Below are positions 44,574 through 55,172 of a stretch of 64,000 nucleotides of DNA, piece after piece. Position 1 is the first letter of the stretch, and each line of letters begins with the position of its first letter. The translations under genes and the position numbers were made by a program. The stretch lies in NCBI GenBank assembly GCA_037355855.1, contig CM074760.1:2348501-2412500 (forward strand), in the 5' to 3' direction. The stretch comes from Pseudo-nitzschia pungens. Lineage: Eukaryota; Bacillariophyta; Bacillariophyceae; Bacillariales; Bacillariaceae. The notes below the pieces were generated by a model. The model ran no database searches. It was not told the origin of the DNA and worked only from the letters and a program-made list of their open reading frames with translations.

Positions 44574-44897
44574 TTACTGCCTCTCAGTAGAAATGAACTC
44601 ATATTCGACTAATACGACTTTGAAATAAGGGTGGTCAAAATCGGCGGTGTTGCAGAAGGTGTTTGCCGTCGCACCTAAACGATAGCGTGTACTAATTTGA
44701 TGGCACATACAGCAAGCGCAAGCAGTGATCCACTTCTCTGTGTGGATTTGGCTGTGGACAACCACATAGTCCTTTATTGCCGTGGTTCCCCCCTTGAAGG
44801 TTAGAGGTCCTGATCCGCTTCCTCCCTTCCCTTTCTCTTCGTGTTGTTCGTCGGCCTCTTGTGCAGCCGTATCTTCATCCTTTTCTTTTTCCGACAT
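44574..44897 (-). CDS. small protein of unknown function with a Cys cluster
   Basis: A single open frame of 107 residues with a good start context. The acidic head (1-32) is rich in Glu, Lys and Gly. The rest (33-107) has an ordered composition, with the Cys cluster ACACCMCHQ (about 60-68), a later Cys and an aromatic/hydrophobic C-terminus (YFKVVLVEYEF). The Cys/His cluster could bind metal (inference). The stop is followed by a GTAAGG that could be a donor, so a further exon is possible. I found no partner for it and recognise no family. Confidence 0.5.
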   Translation of the reverse strand: MSEKEKDEDTAAQEADEQHEEKGKGGSGSGPLTFKGGTTAIKDYVVVHSQIHTEKWITACACCMCHQISTRYRLGATANTFCNTADFDHPYFKVVLVEYEFISTERQ

Positions 44898-45665
44898 AGT
44901 CTTTGATTAGCCGTTTTATCGATCTTCCTTGTTTATCTTTGCCTTTTTACGTTAATATCTTGTGAATTATCAAAACAAGTCTACAATCGGATGTAACATA
45001 ATGTATTTGCTCTGATGGAATTGGATAGGGACCAGCAATTGGAATCGACACAAAGGAAAACAGGGGGAAGTTTGATACGCCTCGCAAGTGCAAGTGACTG
45101 CTTGCCACGTTACGGTGTGTGAGTCGTCGCGCAGCTCGATTGCCCGCCATCGAAGAGTTGTATGGCAAAGAGAACGATGTAGGGTCGTGATCCTGGATCG
45201 TGGTGAAGGTTATGACAAGGGTGTCGATGATATCCCGGTTCGTATAGCAGCAGATTTCAAGTCAATCGAAGAAACGGCCGTGTTGGTTGCGATGCGACGA
45301 GAAAGAGCCTTCTACATCGGTTGTCTATTGTTGCTCTAACTCCTTTCAAAGATTCCAAACCCTTTTACCCGTCATCGTAACTCAATCGCGTTCCGTTTGA
45401 TACCGAAACTCACGGAGTAAAAGTCAGAAACGCCATGCGGCCTCGTTATTCTTGTATTGGCAGTGCATTGTTGCGTCCTAAACCTCCTACTCGAACGGAA
45501 TGCTGTGCTTGGTTTCGCTTTTCGTATGTTGAGATGGAAGAAACTCGATATGTTCTCGGTCGAAACACAGCAATAGCACAGCAATGGCATGCTGGTTCTT
45601 CAACGGCGGTATATCCAGACGCGTCTTTTCGCTTTGCGAAATGATCGCACCCCGGTTCTCTCACC
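44898..45665. other. intergenic region
   Basis: About 770 bp between two minus-strand genes. The small open frames on both strands (45088-45339, 45435-45644) have no domain and are treated as chance. Confidence 0.45.
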
Positions 45666-46955
45666 TCACAGCTTCGATCTGGCAATTCTCGAGCCGTGGC
45701 GCCGTTCTTCGTCGTCGCCCTCCTTATCGTTGAGTTTCAGAACGACCTTGCCGATGTTTGTTCCCTCAAACAGGGAGACCAACGCGGGATAAAAGTTTTC
45801 GATGCCGACGTTGCGCATGTCTTCCTCGTAGCACCGAATCTTTCCCTTCGGCTATCCATCGCACCAGGTCGCGAATGGCCGCTGGATATTCGCTCCGGTA
45901 GTCAAAGACCACAAAGCCCTTCATCGAGGCGCGCTTCACCAACAAGTTCATGTAATTTCTCGGTCCCCTTGCGGTGCTGGCAGAAGCCTTGCTGTGGTTG
46001 TATTGGGATATCGCACCGCACAGCACCACGCGTGCCCCTCCCCTCGCCGCCAGGTTGCTCAGGGCCGCTTCTAGGAATTCCGAGCCGACGTTGTCAAAGA
46101 CGAGGTCCACCCCGCCACCCTTCCCCGATGTTCCGGACGAGGCATCTCGAATGGCCCCGGACAGAGACCTGGTGGTTTTGTAGTTGATGGCGACGTCCAC
46201 GATGCCATTGGCTACCAACCAGGCGCACTTTTCGTCGGATCCCGCCGTCCCAATCACCCTTTTGCACCCCACCACGTGCTTGGCGATCTGCGCAACGATC
46301 GATCCGGTGGCACCCGCCGCTCCCGATACGAGCACCGTGTCGCTCGGCTCGGGTTTTCCGACCCGCAACAATCCGAAATAGGCCGTCAGACCGGTGGTGC
46401 CGAGGACGCCGAGATACGATGCAAAGGAGAGCCGGGTGTTGGGGGGCGGAAATCCAGTGGCAAGCGGCGCTCCCACTCCCGCTCCCGCTGCATCGAGTCG
46501 GGTGAGGAGTTTCAATGCCTTGGCTCTGGAGCAATTCGTCATCACAAAGTGGGATTGCACCCCCACGATTTCGCTCCGAACCAAAGCGCCGACGGGAAAG
46601 GCGTCCCGGAGCTCGTCACCGAACACGGAGAGAACCCTGGACACGGTCGACGCTCTCATTACGGATCCCAGTCGGACGGGAGGTAGGTACGACTTTGCCG
46701 CGGACATCCATCCCCTCATGGCCGGGTCGATGGACACATAGAGCGTTTCCAGGATCAGCGTCCCATTGTGCTTCGAATCTCCGGAAGACTTTGCCGGTTG
46801 CAGCGAGGCGAACGCGAACGCGGAGTCGGCACCACGACGGTTTGTTCTTCCAATCGGAAATCTTCCGGTCGGGGCAACCCGTCGGGTCTGCGGACCAACA
46901 GAATGCGTTTGTTCCGCAGAACGATGCCGTCGGGATGGTTCGGATTCGGTTCCAT
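45666..46955 (-). CDS. MDR-superfamily NADPH-dependent oxidoreductase (prostaglandin/alkenal reductase type), two frameshifts
   Basis: Reading across two single-base disruptions gives about 429 residues. The start at 46955 (MEPNPNHPDG) lies in one frame and leads to LRNKRILLVRRPDGLPRPEDFRLEE, the N-terminus of the PTGR/alkenal-reductase family. The next part (LILETLYVSIDPAMRGW, YLGVLGTTGLTAYFGL, the Rossmann motif VSGAAGATGSIVAQIAK, then RVIGTAGSDEKCAWL) is in a second frame; the switch lies at about 46765-46830. After IAEGK the family's tail (YEEDMRNVGIENF, then LFEGTNIGKVVLKL) is in a third frame. That switch is an extra A in GGAAAGAT at 45841-45843. Conserved sequence runs to both edges of each break, so no intron is likely. 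Members reduce C=C bonds of enals and enones with NADPH. It is either a recent pseudogene or an assembly artefact. Confidence 0.85.
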
Positions 46956-48071
46956 TCTTTTGGTTTCCTCCTCGTAGTTCTCTGGTTGTTGTTGCGCTGC
47001 TCGTTGCTTTTGGATGACAAGTGGGGCCAGAATGAGCAGGAGCAGCAGGAAGCAGGAGCACCGGCAGTGGCGGAGACAGTTGCAGCAGTATGTTCTACGA
47101 CGTTATGAAGCAAGATTGAGAACGACACGACGTCGCCCGCACTATTAAGGTACCGTTACTAACTTACCGTACGGTATGTATGCGAAAATGGTCTATCCAC
47201 AGTACGGTACAGTACGAAGTACTAATACGAATTAAAAGTACGTACGTAGTATGTATGGGTATGCATTTTACAAGATACCGCACCGTAAGGTAACCTTACG
47301 CAAGGCTTACCTCTTACCAAGTAAGTTATCCTATGTAATTACCGTACAGCATGCAGAATTTTCTAATGCATCCTGAATGAATGAATTGAATCATCATCCT
47401 GTAAGCACAATAGGAATTGGATTGAATTTGACGATTGAAATGCCGTTGCTAATCATGATGAAGAACAAAAGCGCTTATCAATTAACAGGTTCGTACTGGT
47501 ATCCACGTGAAAAAATTAATATATATGGGTAAAATGTTCGAAGACACGTGTCCAAAATCGAACAACGCGGCGAAGAATCTTGGATACTGCAGTGTGCACC
47601 AGCAGGAAACTAATGGTAGCCTTACTTGTACACGGGAAGTTACCGTAATTTACCGGTAGGTGTGTCAACAGAAGTACGGGCATTTTACTTTATCGGGGAA
47701 AACCAAAATATTTTTGACAAGATCGGAACTCGCGTTCCATCTACCGGTACATAGAACATCCATACCGGTATTGCGGTAAGACTTGCTGGATCAAACAGGG
47801 ACCTTGAGAGAAAACTGACGACAACTCCTCTGTCGTCGGATTGCGATACTGCGTGCTTCATCGAAATCGATCATCCACTGCTCCCACACAAAGCTCTTCG
47901 TTTTGTGTGCCAGCATATATTATTATAATACTATACCATTACTTCGTACATCATTCACGGCAAACACTTTGCGGCAACTTTGTCAACAGGACACTCCAGT
48001 CGCCAGTGGATCTTCGTGATTCCTTCCTTCCTTCCTTCCTTTATTCCTTCGTTGGAACAACACAAACCAAA
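46956..48071. promoter_or_regulatory. divergent intergenic region upstream of MDR and cysteine protease genes
   Basis: About 1.1 kb between divergent starts. Dense GTACCG, TACCGTACGG, GTAACCTTACG and TACCGGTA words lie at 47150-47350 and 47620-47790. A CTTCCTTCCTTCC run sits in the presumed 5' UTR of the protease (about 48020-48045). No defined promoter element was assigned. Confidence 0.4.
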
Positions 48072-50329
48072 ATGGCTTCGACGGAGGTTTCCGAAAGTTC
48101 GCCTCTCGTCTCTCCTCCCGAAGAGAACGAAAAGAAGACCAACGCACGTCGCTCGCTCCGCTATTCATTCTGGATCGTCTTCGGATTAGTTTGTTTCGGA
48201 GCCGTGGTGGCGTCAGTGCTGCCTTGGTCGACCTGGGGCAGCTCCGGCGTCGTTCCTCGATCCGCGCCCGAGCCGTCGACGTCGACGCTTGGCAGTGACG
48301 AAACGGTCGGCAATGGCGAAAGAAACGAGAATCACGTCTGGAACCGAAAGAGAATGGGAGACTTTATGTTTGACATGTACATGAAAGAGTTCAACAAGAA
48401 GTATGAATCGGAGGACGAATACAACCTTCGGAGGGGCATCTTTCACAAGAGTCTGGCGATGGTCCGGAACCACAACTACGCCATTCTGAGCGACGGAACG
48501 CCAAAGCACAAGTGGTTTATGAGATACAATCAATTCTCGGACATGCTTCCCAGCGAAGTACCGAAGGGTCTCGACAAGGAGTTTCTGCGTGCTTGGAGAG
48601 CGCAAGGGGCGCTGGGCGAGGGTTCCGGCGGCACCTCGTCGTCGTCGGTCTCGTTTTCGTCGGTCTTGTTGTCGTCGCTCTCCGACCGTCGGAATCTCGG
48701 CGATCTGCCAGCGTCGGTCGATTGGAGGAAGCGCTCGCCTCCCGTAACGACCGCGGTCAAGAACCAGGGTTTCTGTGGATCGTGCTGGGCGGTGGCGGCC
48801 ACGGCCGCTCTGGAATCGCACCTGGCAATCTCGACCGGAAAATTGCTCACGCTCCCGTCTCAAGAACTGGGTAAGATGCGATGCGATGCCATGCGATGCG
48901 GGTCCGCATTTCGTTTGTTCTTTGTTTGGTTTTGTTTGGTTTTGTCTGCGTGTTTGTTTGACAAGGTGTCGTTTGCGATCGATGCTCTATCCCATCGAAA
49001 CCACGGTTGCTGCCAGAGATTTTGGAAAACTCACCAAGATTCACCACATCGTGCCTGTATTCACATCCGTGCCGAACCCTTCCAAATCCAATTGCATTGC
49101 ACAAAGTATCGTGTTCACCCAACCCGAACCATTGTGGCGGAGACGGTGGCTGTGCGGGGTCGACGCAAGAGCTGGCCTTTGACTATGTTTCGAAGCACGG
49201 CATGCTCACGGAGTGGCCCGATGGATACACTAGTTTTCTCGGCAGAACCGGGGAGTGCAAGCGAACCGAGGATTCGGTCGGCCCTCTCTTATCGATTGCT
49301 GGTTTTGCCTCGTTGCCGACAAACTCGTACGACAACTTGATGTGGGCCGTTGCAACCATTGGGCCCGTCGTGATTGCCATTGCGGCTGACAGCTGGATGC
49401 AGTACAGTGCCGGAGTGTTTGACGATTCTCACATGACAGAACACTACGACATCAATCACGCGGTCGTCGTCGAAGGGTAAGAACTACCGACTTGTCTTGT
49501 TTTGCAGGAAAGCACCGAAGCACCGAGTTATCATTGCTACCTATCCGTATGCTAACGAGGATGATGTGATCGCATCGTACTGTCTCATGCTTGCGAATAA
49601 CCATCGTGGCTTGGTATTTTAGGTACGGAACCGACGAAAGGACAGGCGAAGATTATTGGTTGGTCCGGAATTCCTGGGGCGAAAAATGGTGCGTAGATTC
49701 ATCATGATCGAACCACTCGTGTTTTCGTTTGGTTGTTGTCGTGCATCAAATACGGTAGATCCCATTCGTTGATGCATCACATGACTGGTGATTGCATCAT
49801 TGTGTTCCGCGCTGCTGATGCCGATTCCGTGAAATGGATAGTGGATTGCGGTTCTCTGCGCGATGCCTGGAAAGGTGGATGAAACCACGGAATTTTTGTT
49901 TGACTCAGTCCATGAAACTTAGTATGATGTCGACGACGCAATTTTGGAGGACGAAACAATCTGACATCCCTCGATAAAATCATCATTCCAAGGATGCCCG
50001 ATGTGGCTCACTCCAATCTTCTCTTTTTCTTTTTTTCAATTTGGAACCGTTTCGTTCTGGCAACCCTTGATCGGCGAAACGAATGCTCTCGAAAAAGGGG
50101 CGAGAATGGATACATTCGTTTGAAACGAACTGACCCTTCATCTCTCGGAGTTGATGATCCGTTATCCGTATCTTCCGGGTACTGCAAGATGGATGTTACA
50201 CCTTTAGATGGAACAGCATGTGCCGGTCCATTCGGCAATGAAACAGTAGATGACGAACTCGCTTGTGGTACGTCGGGGATCCTTTATTCCGCCTCGTTTC
50301 CGGTTGGGGCTCATTTGGTAGGCCTTTGA
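48072..50329 (+). CDS. papain-like cysteine protease (C1A), membrane-anchored
   Basis: Four exons, 48072-48870, 49107-49476, 49623-49688 and 50098-50329; introns of 236, 146 and 409 nt all follow GT-AG. The protein is 488 residues. A hydrophilic head (1-28) and a hydrophobic signal-anchor (about 31-50) precede an I29-type propeptide (about 92-165, FDMYMKEFNKKYESEDEYNLRR...YNQFSDM). A Ser-rich linker (about 182-203) leads to the mature enzyme at LPASVDWRK. The catalytic set is complete: Gln232, Cys238 (QGFCGSCWA), His384 (YDINHAVVVEGYG) and Asn406 (VRNSWGEKWGENGY). NHCGGDGGCAG gives the usual second-Cys region. A C-terminal extension (about 430-488) carries extra Cys. It probably acts in lysosome-like vacuoles or is secreted; location is inference. 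Exon 3 is only 66 nt. Confidence 0.92.
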
Positions 50330-50875
50330 AATAGAATGGGATGATGTCGAAATAACAAAAGGAGAGCGAAAGATAGTGCTGACGTCACAGGTTATTTGTG
50401 GTATCGAGATCCATTACAATACTTGAGGGATTGTGTGTTGTTAAAATGTGATGGCTGCGTAAAATATGAAAGAATGGAGTACCCGTATTTCGTTTCTCTT
50501 TTGAACAATCGAATTAAGTTGAGTCCAGATTGCGACATGTTTATTTCGTTGAGGGATGTGTGTTCGTTAGAAATGAATGACTGCACAGAGCACGCGACAG
50601 GATGTCCCAATCCTTGTCAAGGGATGTGATGATGATTAGCATTCTTGACTAGGTGGCCTTCACACGTTGGCACTAGCACTTTTAACAAGTTGTCAAACGG
50701 GGACGCATGGCATCCATACAGTAAACATGCTGATAATGGCGGTAAACCTTAGTCGTTTATGTATCTTTTCGAAAATATTTGTGATCGTCCTCGAAGAAAC
50801 TTGATGACCGAAAGTAGAGTTACTATTGGCACAGTAATACAATGACTTGTCCGCTATACAACGGTTACGAAGAAC
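50330..50875. other. intergenic region between convergent genes
   Basis: About 550 bp. A 77-residue plus-strand frame (50396-50629) is Cys-rich but has no leader or splice signals tying it to the protease. No gene is called. Confidence 0.45.
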
Positions 50876-52357
50876 TTATTCCCGTCCTCCTCCACTCGGA
50901 CACATGGCTGAATCCGACAACTTCTCCCGCCGATTCAACCACACATAATACGGAGTTTGCAGCAGAAGGACGACACCCATGAAAATGTTAACGGCTCCAG
51001 AGTCACCCTTGACAGTCCACGCGATCAACGGGTATTGCAAGCAGCTCGCCATTGCCGAAACGAAGAGACCCACACCAGCGAGTGTCCCATAGTTGGCATA
51101 GCCGAAGCGTTTCCCACAATTCAAAAAGAACATTCCAAAGATTTCCATCCGACCGATTCCGTAGACAGCGAAACCTGCCGTATGTGCATTCAGAGAGATG
51201 CTGTCCTTTGCGGCCATCATGAAAATCGAGATTGCAATGAAAAGTGTGGATAGACACTGGCCGATTGCGAGGCCGAATCGATCAGCAATCCAACCTGCGA
51301 GTGGTGCGGAAATGGCAGCGCCGGCAAAGCAATAAGCAAAGATGTCTGTGTACAAGCCAGTGTCGTCTCCCAGGGTTTCGAGCTGAAAGCCAATGGTTCC
51401 GACATAATATTGCATCGGGATGAACGCAATCGAGAACCACGTACAGAGAAGCAGATACTCTGGGGTTTTCATTTGTTGAAGCGCAGTCGGTGGTGAAGAG
51501 AGGTTATCCTCGGTGGTGACATCATGAGGCGAGTCGTCGCGTTCGCGTTTCTCGGTCTCATCACCGCTCTCGAAATCATTCGCAAGGGATTCCGGATCCA
51601 CTGTTGATTCATCAGCATTCGATCTTCCATCTTCTTTCACGACAATCTCTTCTTCGCTTTCCTCATCGTCTTTGCTCGTTTCCCATTTCTCTTCCACTTT
51701 GTTGCCACTGACTTCCGCTTGTCCTTCCGTAATGAGGAAGGAATTGGCTGCGGGTAGAAAGACAGCCAATAAAATGGTCAATACCGCAATTACTGCAGCC
51801 AATACCAAAATCGAGTTTCTCCGACTGTTGCCAAAAGTCGTCAATATCGAAAACATCATGACCGAAACGCAAAATGCCCCCGACATGCAGGACTGCACAA
51901 TGGCACTGTCATTCGGAAACAGTTCTGCTATTGGTAGGAGACACAAGTTGGCTCCGGCGCTGAATCCGATCAGAAATAGTGAGATAGTCAAAGCTACAAT
52001 TTGATCTGGCCCACAGAGCCCGACTCCAATCAATCCCAAGATACACGCCGTCATAGCGAAACACGTGACGAGTTTGGTCCCGAAGCGGTCCCGTGCCATT
52101 CCTACAAATAATGTGATCCCTTGGGTGGACCAGGAGCCAACTGTGAACATCAGACCGAACTGCTCTTCACTTAGGATCGAGCCATCAACATTTTGTAGCT
52201 GCAATCGTAGAGCTGGCCATCCGTAGATCAAACCAGACGAGATCGAGACGGTCACGAGCGCCAACGACAGCAAAACCCAAGGTCTGTATTGTTTGACGTA
52301 TGCATCTCCCTTGAGGCAATTCTGTATTCGAATGGAATCTGTAACTCTCGTTGCCAT
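50876..52357 (-). CDS. major facilitator superfamily transporter, SLC43/FMP42-like
   Basis: A single exon of 493 residues with two groups of six membrane spans separated by a long acidic loop (about 218-295). The first span carries SISSGLIYGWPALRLQL, typical of the SLC43/FMP42 branch. GMARDRFGTK is the MFS loop 2-3 signature, repeated as GWIADRFGLA in the second half. LFLIGFSAGANLCLLPIAELFP fits span 4-5. In animals this branch carries large neutral amino acids; substrate and location here are unknown. The acidic loop is richer in Glu/Asp/Lys than usual, suggesting regulation (inference). ATG 52357 is the first start and gives a short hydrophilic head. Confidence 0.85.
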   Translation of the reverse strand: MATRVTDSIRIQNCLKGDAYVKQYRPWVLLSLALVTVSISSGLIYGWPALRLQLQNVDGSILSEEQFGLMFTVGSWSTQGITLFVGMARDRFGTKLVTCFAMTACILGLIGVGLCGPDQIVALTISLFLIGFSAGANLCLLPIAELFPNDSAIVQSCMSGAFCVSVMMFSILTTFGNSRRNSILVLAAVIAVLTILLAVFLPAANSFLITEGQAEVSGNKVEEKWETSKDDEESEEEIVVKEDGRSNADESTVDPESLANDFESGDETEKRERDDSPHDVTTEDNLSSPPTALQQMKTPEYLLLCTWFSIAFIPMQYYVGTIGFQLETLGDDTGLYTDIFAYCFAGAAISAPLAGWIADRFGLAIGQCLSTLFIAISIFMMAAKDSISLNAHTAGFAVYGIGRMEIFGMFFLNCGKRFGYANYGTLAGVGLFVSAMASCLQYPLIAWTVKGDSGAVNIFMGVVLLLQTPYYVWLNRREKLSDSAMCPSGGGRE

Positions 52358-53924
52358 TGGTAAACCTTATTGCCATTGATACTATTTCTTTTGGATTTTT
52401 TTGGATTCAATTGGGCTTGTTGTCACCAGTACGAGGTACGATGGGACTTGTGATGGTGTCATCTTTTCCACAGATGAAAGGTGTCGGGGACAGTGTTGAG
52501 TTCCTATTCTACGGTAATAAGGTTACGTAACTTCTTGAAAAAATATCAATACTTTCCCGTTTTTGAGAATGAATTTTCGTAATCACCAACTTTTACATTC
52601 CCAAACAAATGAGATGGTCTATTGTTCCAAGATCAAGTCTCTAATCCTTTTCCAGAAGTTGTCCACGGCGAAATTATGAGGTTGCAGTAAGTTATCGAAG
52701 AAAAAATATGATTAAAATGAGGTGTCCAATTCAAAGGATATTTTCACGATTGAATTAATCTATAGTAATCTATCGCGAAAAGCAATACTACCGTTGAGAT
52801 CCGTCTAGCTTATTTAACTCGAACCCATTGGAAGAGCTAATTGCACTACACAGAAGCATAAAGCCATTCCTAAAAACATTACTACGTTTTCGTGACAGGA
52901 CTTACGGTATGGTAGTGTTAAAATTTCAAAATGCAAATTTTGCATTATTGGAATTAAATTTTGAAAGTGCCGGTACGGAAGTGGCACATGGACTACCATA
53001 TCGGTCTGGATTAAGAAATACTGAAGTAATAGAAGGATTCCAAATTGCAAAATGCCCAAATGAGCCTCGACAATTGAATTCTAATTAATGTACTTCCCTT
53101 GGGACGTTGTTTAATGCGATCAAAAAGCGGTAATGCAATTTATGTTTTCAGGAATCACTCAATGACGTAATAATGATACTTATTTTCAATCGCCAAGATT
53201 TCTAACCATTATATACTGTACTTCGTACTACATACCCGTCAAAAACTTAAATGGATCACGTCAGAGTGACAGATTGTTGCCTCACTATCTGACCAAAAAC
53301 CTCCCCCCAGTAACAGAAACCTCCTCAACAAAAGTTACAACCTGTTCATTAACACTATAAACCGACTGTTTGCAACAACTCCTGTTGAAATCAGTGACTT
53401 ACATCCAAAGCTTTGGCCCCTGGTAGTTAGTGGTTTTGTCGCCAAATTCCCAGAAATTGATCCGTTATGGTAAATGTAGAGATTGGTACATTTTCTACAC
53501 AGGACCATGCAATCGAGTGACAGCATCTTGACGTCGAAAATTGTTGTTCTTTGTATGTATGTACCATATCATACAAAATTGTAATAATACTATCATGTTC
53601 ATTTCACCGCACACAAGAAGCCAGAAGGCCACGCCAGCTTGATGCTGTCACTCAAAAACACACAATTTTTGGCCCATTTTCTGTATGCGGGAACTTACTA
53701 TGGGAAGAATAAGCATGATTGTTTAAAAGTGAATATATAGCATTCTAGAGTAGAGTGTTAGCTAACAGACTATGTCTTTACTTTGAACAGAGGTGGTGTA
53801 TGCAAGGAGATATTGCAAAAAGCAAAGATGCTGTCACTCGATGTGATCCATTTTGGTAAACGTGATCCATTTTAGTTTTTCACTAACCAACGGACACCTG
53901 TTAGGAATTATGTAGTCCCGGAAT

Positions 53925-54005
53925 TCCAGAGTAAGTTACCGTAATCTTATGCAATTGCGGGAATCCTGATATGTGATACTCCGATATGCAATTCCGGGAT
54001 TTCAG
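53925..54005. mobile_element. degraded MITE-like remnant
   Basis: The reverse complement of about 53975-54000 (CCCGGAATTGCATATCGGAG...) matches the inner left end of the MITE at 30807 (CCCGGAATTACATATCGGAG) with one change. A second CCCGGAATT copy lies at about 53928. No intact inverted repeat pair remains. Confidence 0.55.
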
Positions 54006-54363
54006 CTGGCAATTCGATGATGAGTTTCTTTTTGTTGAAAGACGAAAATCAATCAGCTGTGCAATTAACAGGTATCTTACGGTAGGATTACTCTTACGTG
54101 CTTGTACGCCTTTCAGACCACTGGCTCTCGTCCATGTTCAACTTCGAAACTTTCAAACTTACCGGTAAGGTTAACCTTACGTTAACTTACTTTTTTCAGC
54201 GCACATGCGACTTCATAGAACACGTTCGTATGTTCTGCATACTGTAACCCGCTCGTACCTATCCGTATGTATCAAAGATCCATGACAGAGAAATGAACGA
54301 ATGAATCAATCATACCGTACCGGTACAGTAAAGTCATCAATCGTCTTTATTTTGTTGAGACAA

Positions 54364-54845
54364 TGAGTCATTCCCGAAAACATATTTTGCATTTAATTCA
54401 TTTTTTAACGGCTTGGCATGTTTGGCATTTATTAACGTCTTTTTCTTAGCGCACTAATTTAACGGTCGACGCCGGTTGCCCCCCATTTTGTAAAATTTGG
54501 AATTTGGAATCCCATCTGAAAAAATAAAAAGTCATATGAAAAAATAAAAAGTCATTAGCCGAACCTCTATCGCATGCCGGCTTCATTTGGAAGAAGTCTT
54601 GACACATGTTCCGTTGATGCGTAGGATGACTGACATCCCTCGATGACTAAAATTTTGATCAGTTTTTGGATTCTTAGATTCCGTTGGGAAATTTATTTGT
54701 GTAACACGTTTAGACAAACGAGGGGGAACCACTTTCGGAGTTGACATATTTTGCATTTAATGAGACTAAAGTGTCGCCCGAAAACAAAAATTTAAATGTG
54801 TGTCGACCATTAATAAATGCAAAATATGTTTTCGGGAATGACTCA
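54364..54845. mobile_element. MITE-like element with 32-bp perfect terminal inverted repeats
   Basis: The left end 54364-54395 (TGAGTCATTCCCGAAAACAT...) is the exact reverse complement of 54814-54845. An extra internal copy of CATATTTTGCATTTAAT lies at about 54747. The element is 482 bp and non-coding. The tip TGAGT-x-ATTCCCG is shared with the element at 30807, so the two belong to related families. Confidence 0.8.
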
Positions 54846-55172
54846 ATAATTCACACTCATTCGTGTCACACAGAGGATTTTCTCAATTCTCGATCCTTGA
54901 AATCGTTCTCAATGCAGCATGCAATGCGGTGATCTTACGAGGTAATCTTACCGTACCGTACGGTGTCAAATTCGTACTACGAGTTTGTTTTCATACATAC
55001 CTGTTGTCAAAAAGATACCGGTTCGTACTTGCAGCCTCAAAAGGGAATACGGTTTGTTTTTGTTTCGTGTAAAAGATCAACAGAAAAAAGCAGCAAAGAT
55101 TACTGATTGCTCCTTTCATCTTTCCATCTCCATCGATTTGGCTGCTAACAAACGAACTACTACTCCTTCACC

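Larger units (their letters stand above)
52358..55172. other. intergenic region with MITE-like elements
   Basis: No gene in 2.8 kb. It contains one intact MITE-like element (54364-54845), a probable degraded one (about 53925-54005), an isolated end GGAATCACTCAATG (about 53151-53164) and a 20-bp tandem duplication (about 54517-54556). Palindromes such as ATGCAAATTTTGCAT also occur (about 52930). Confidence 0.55.

Noticed and set aside
47841..48071. 77-residue N-terminal extension of the cysteine protease
   Set aside because: The downstream ATG at 48072 gives a protein with a normal signal-anchor. The extension has CTTCC runs typical of a 5' UTR.
50396..50629. Cys-rich 77-residue frame downstream of the cysteine protease
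   Set aside because: It was considered as a further protease exon or small secreted protein, but has no signal peptide, matching phase or family pattern.
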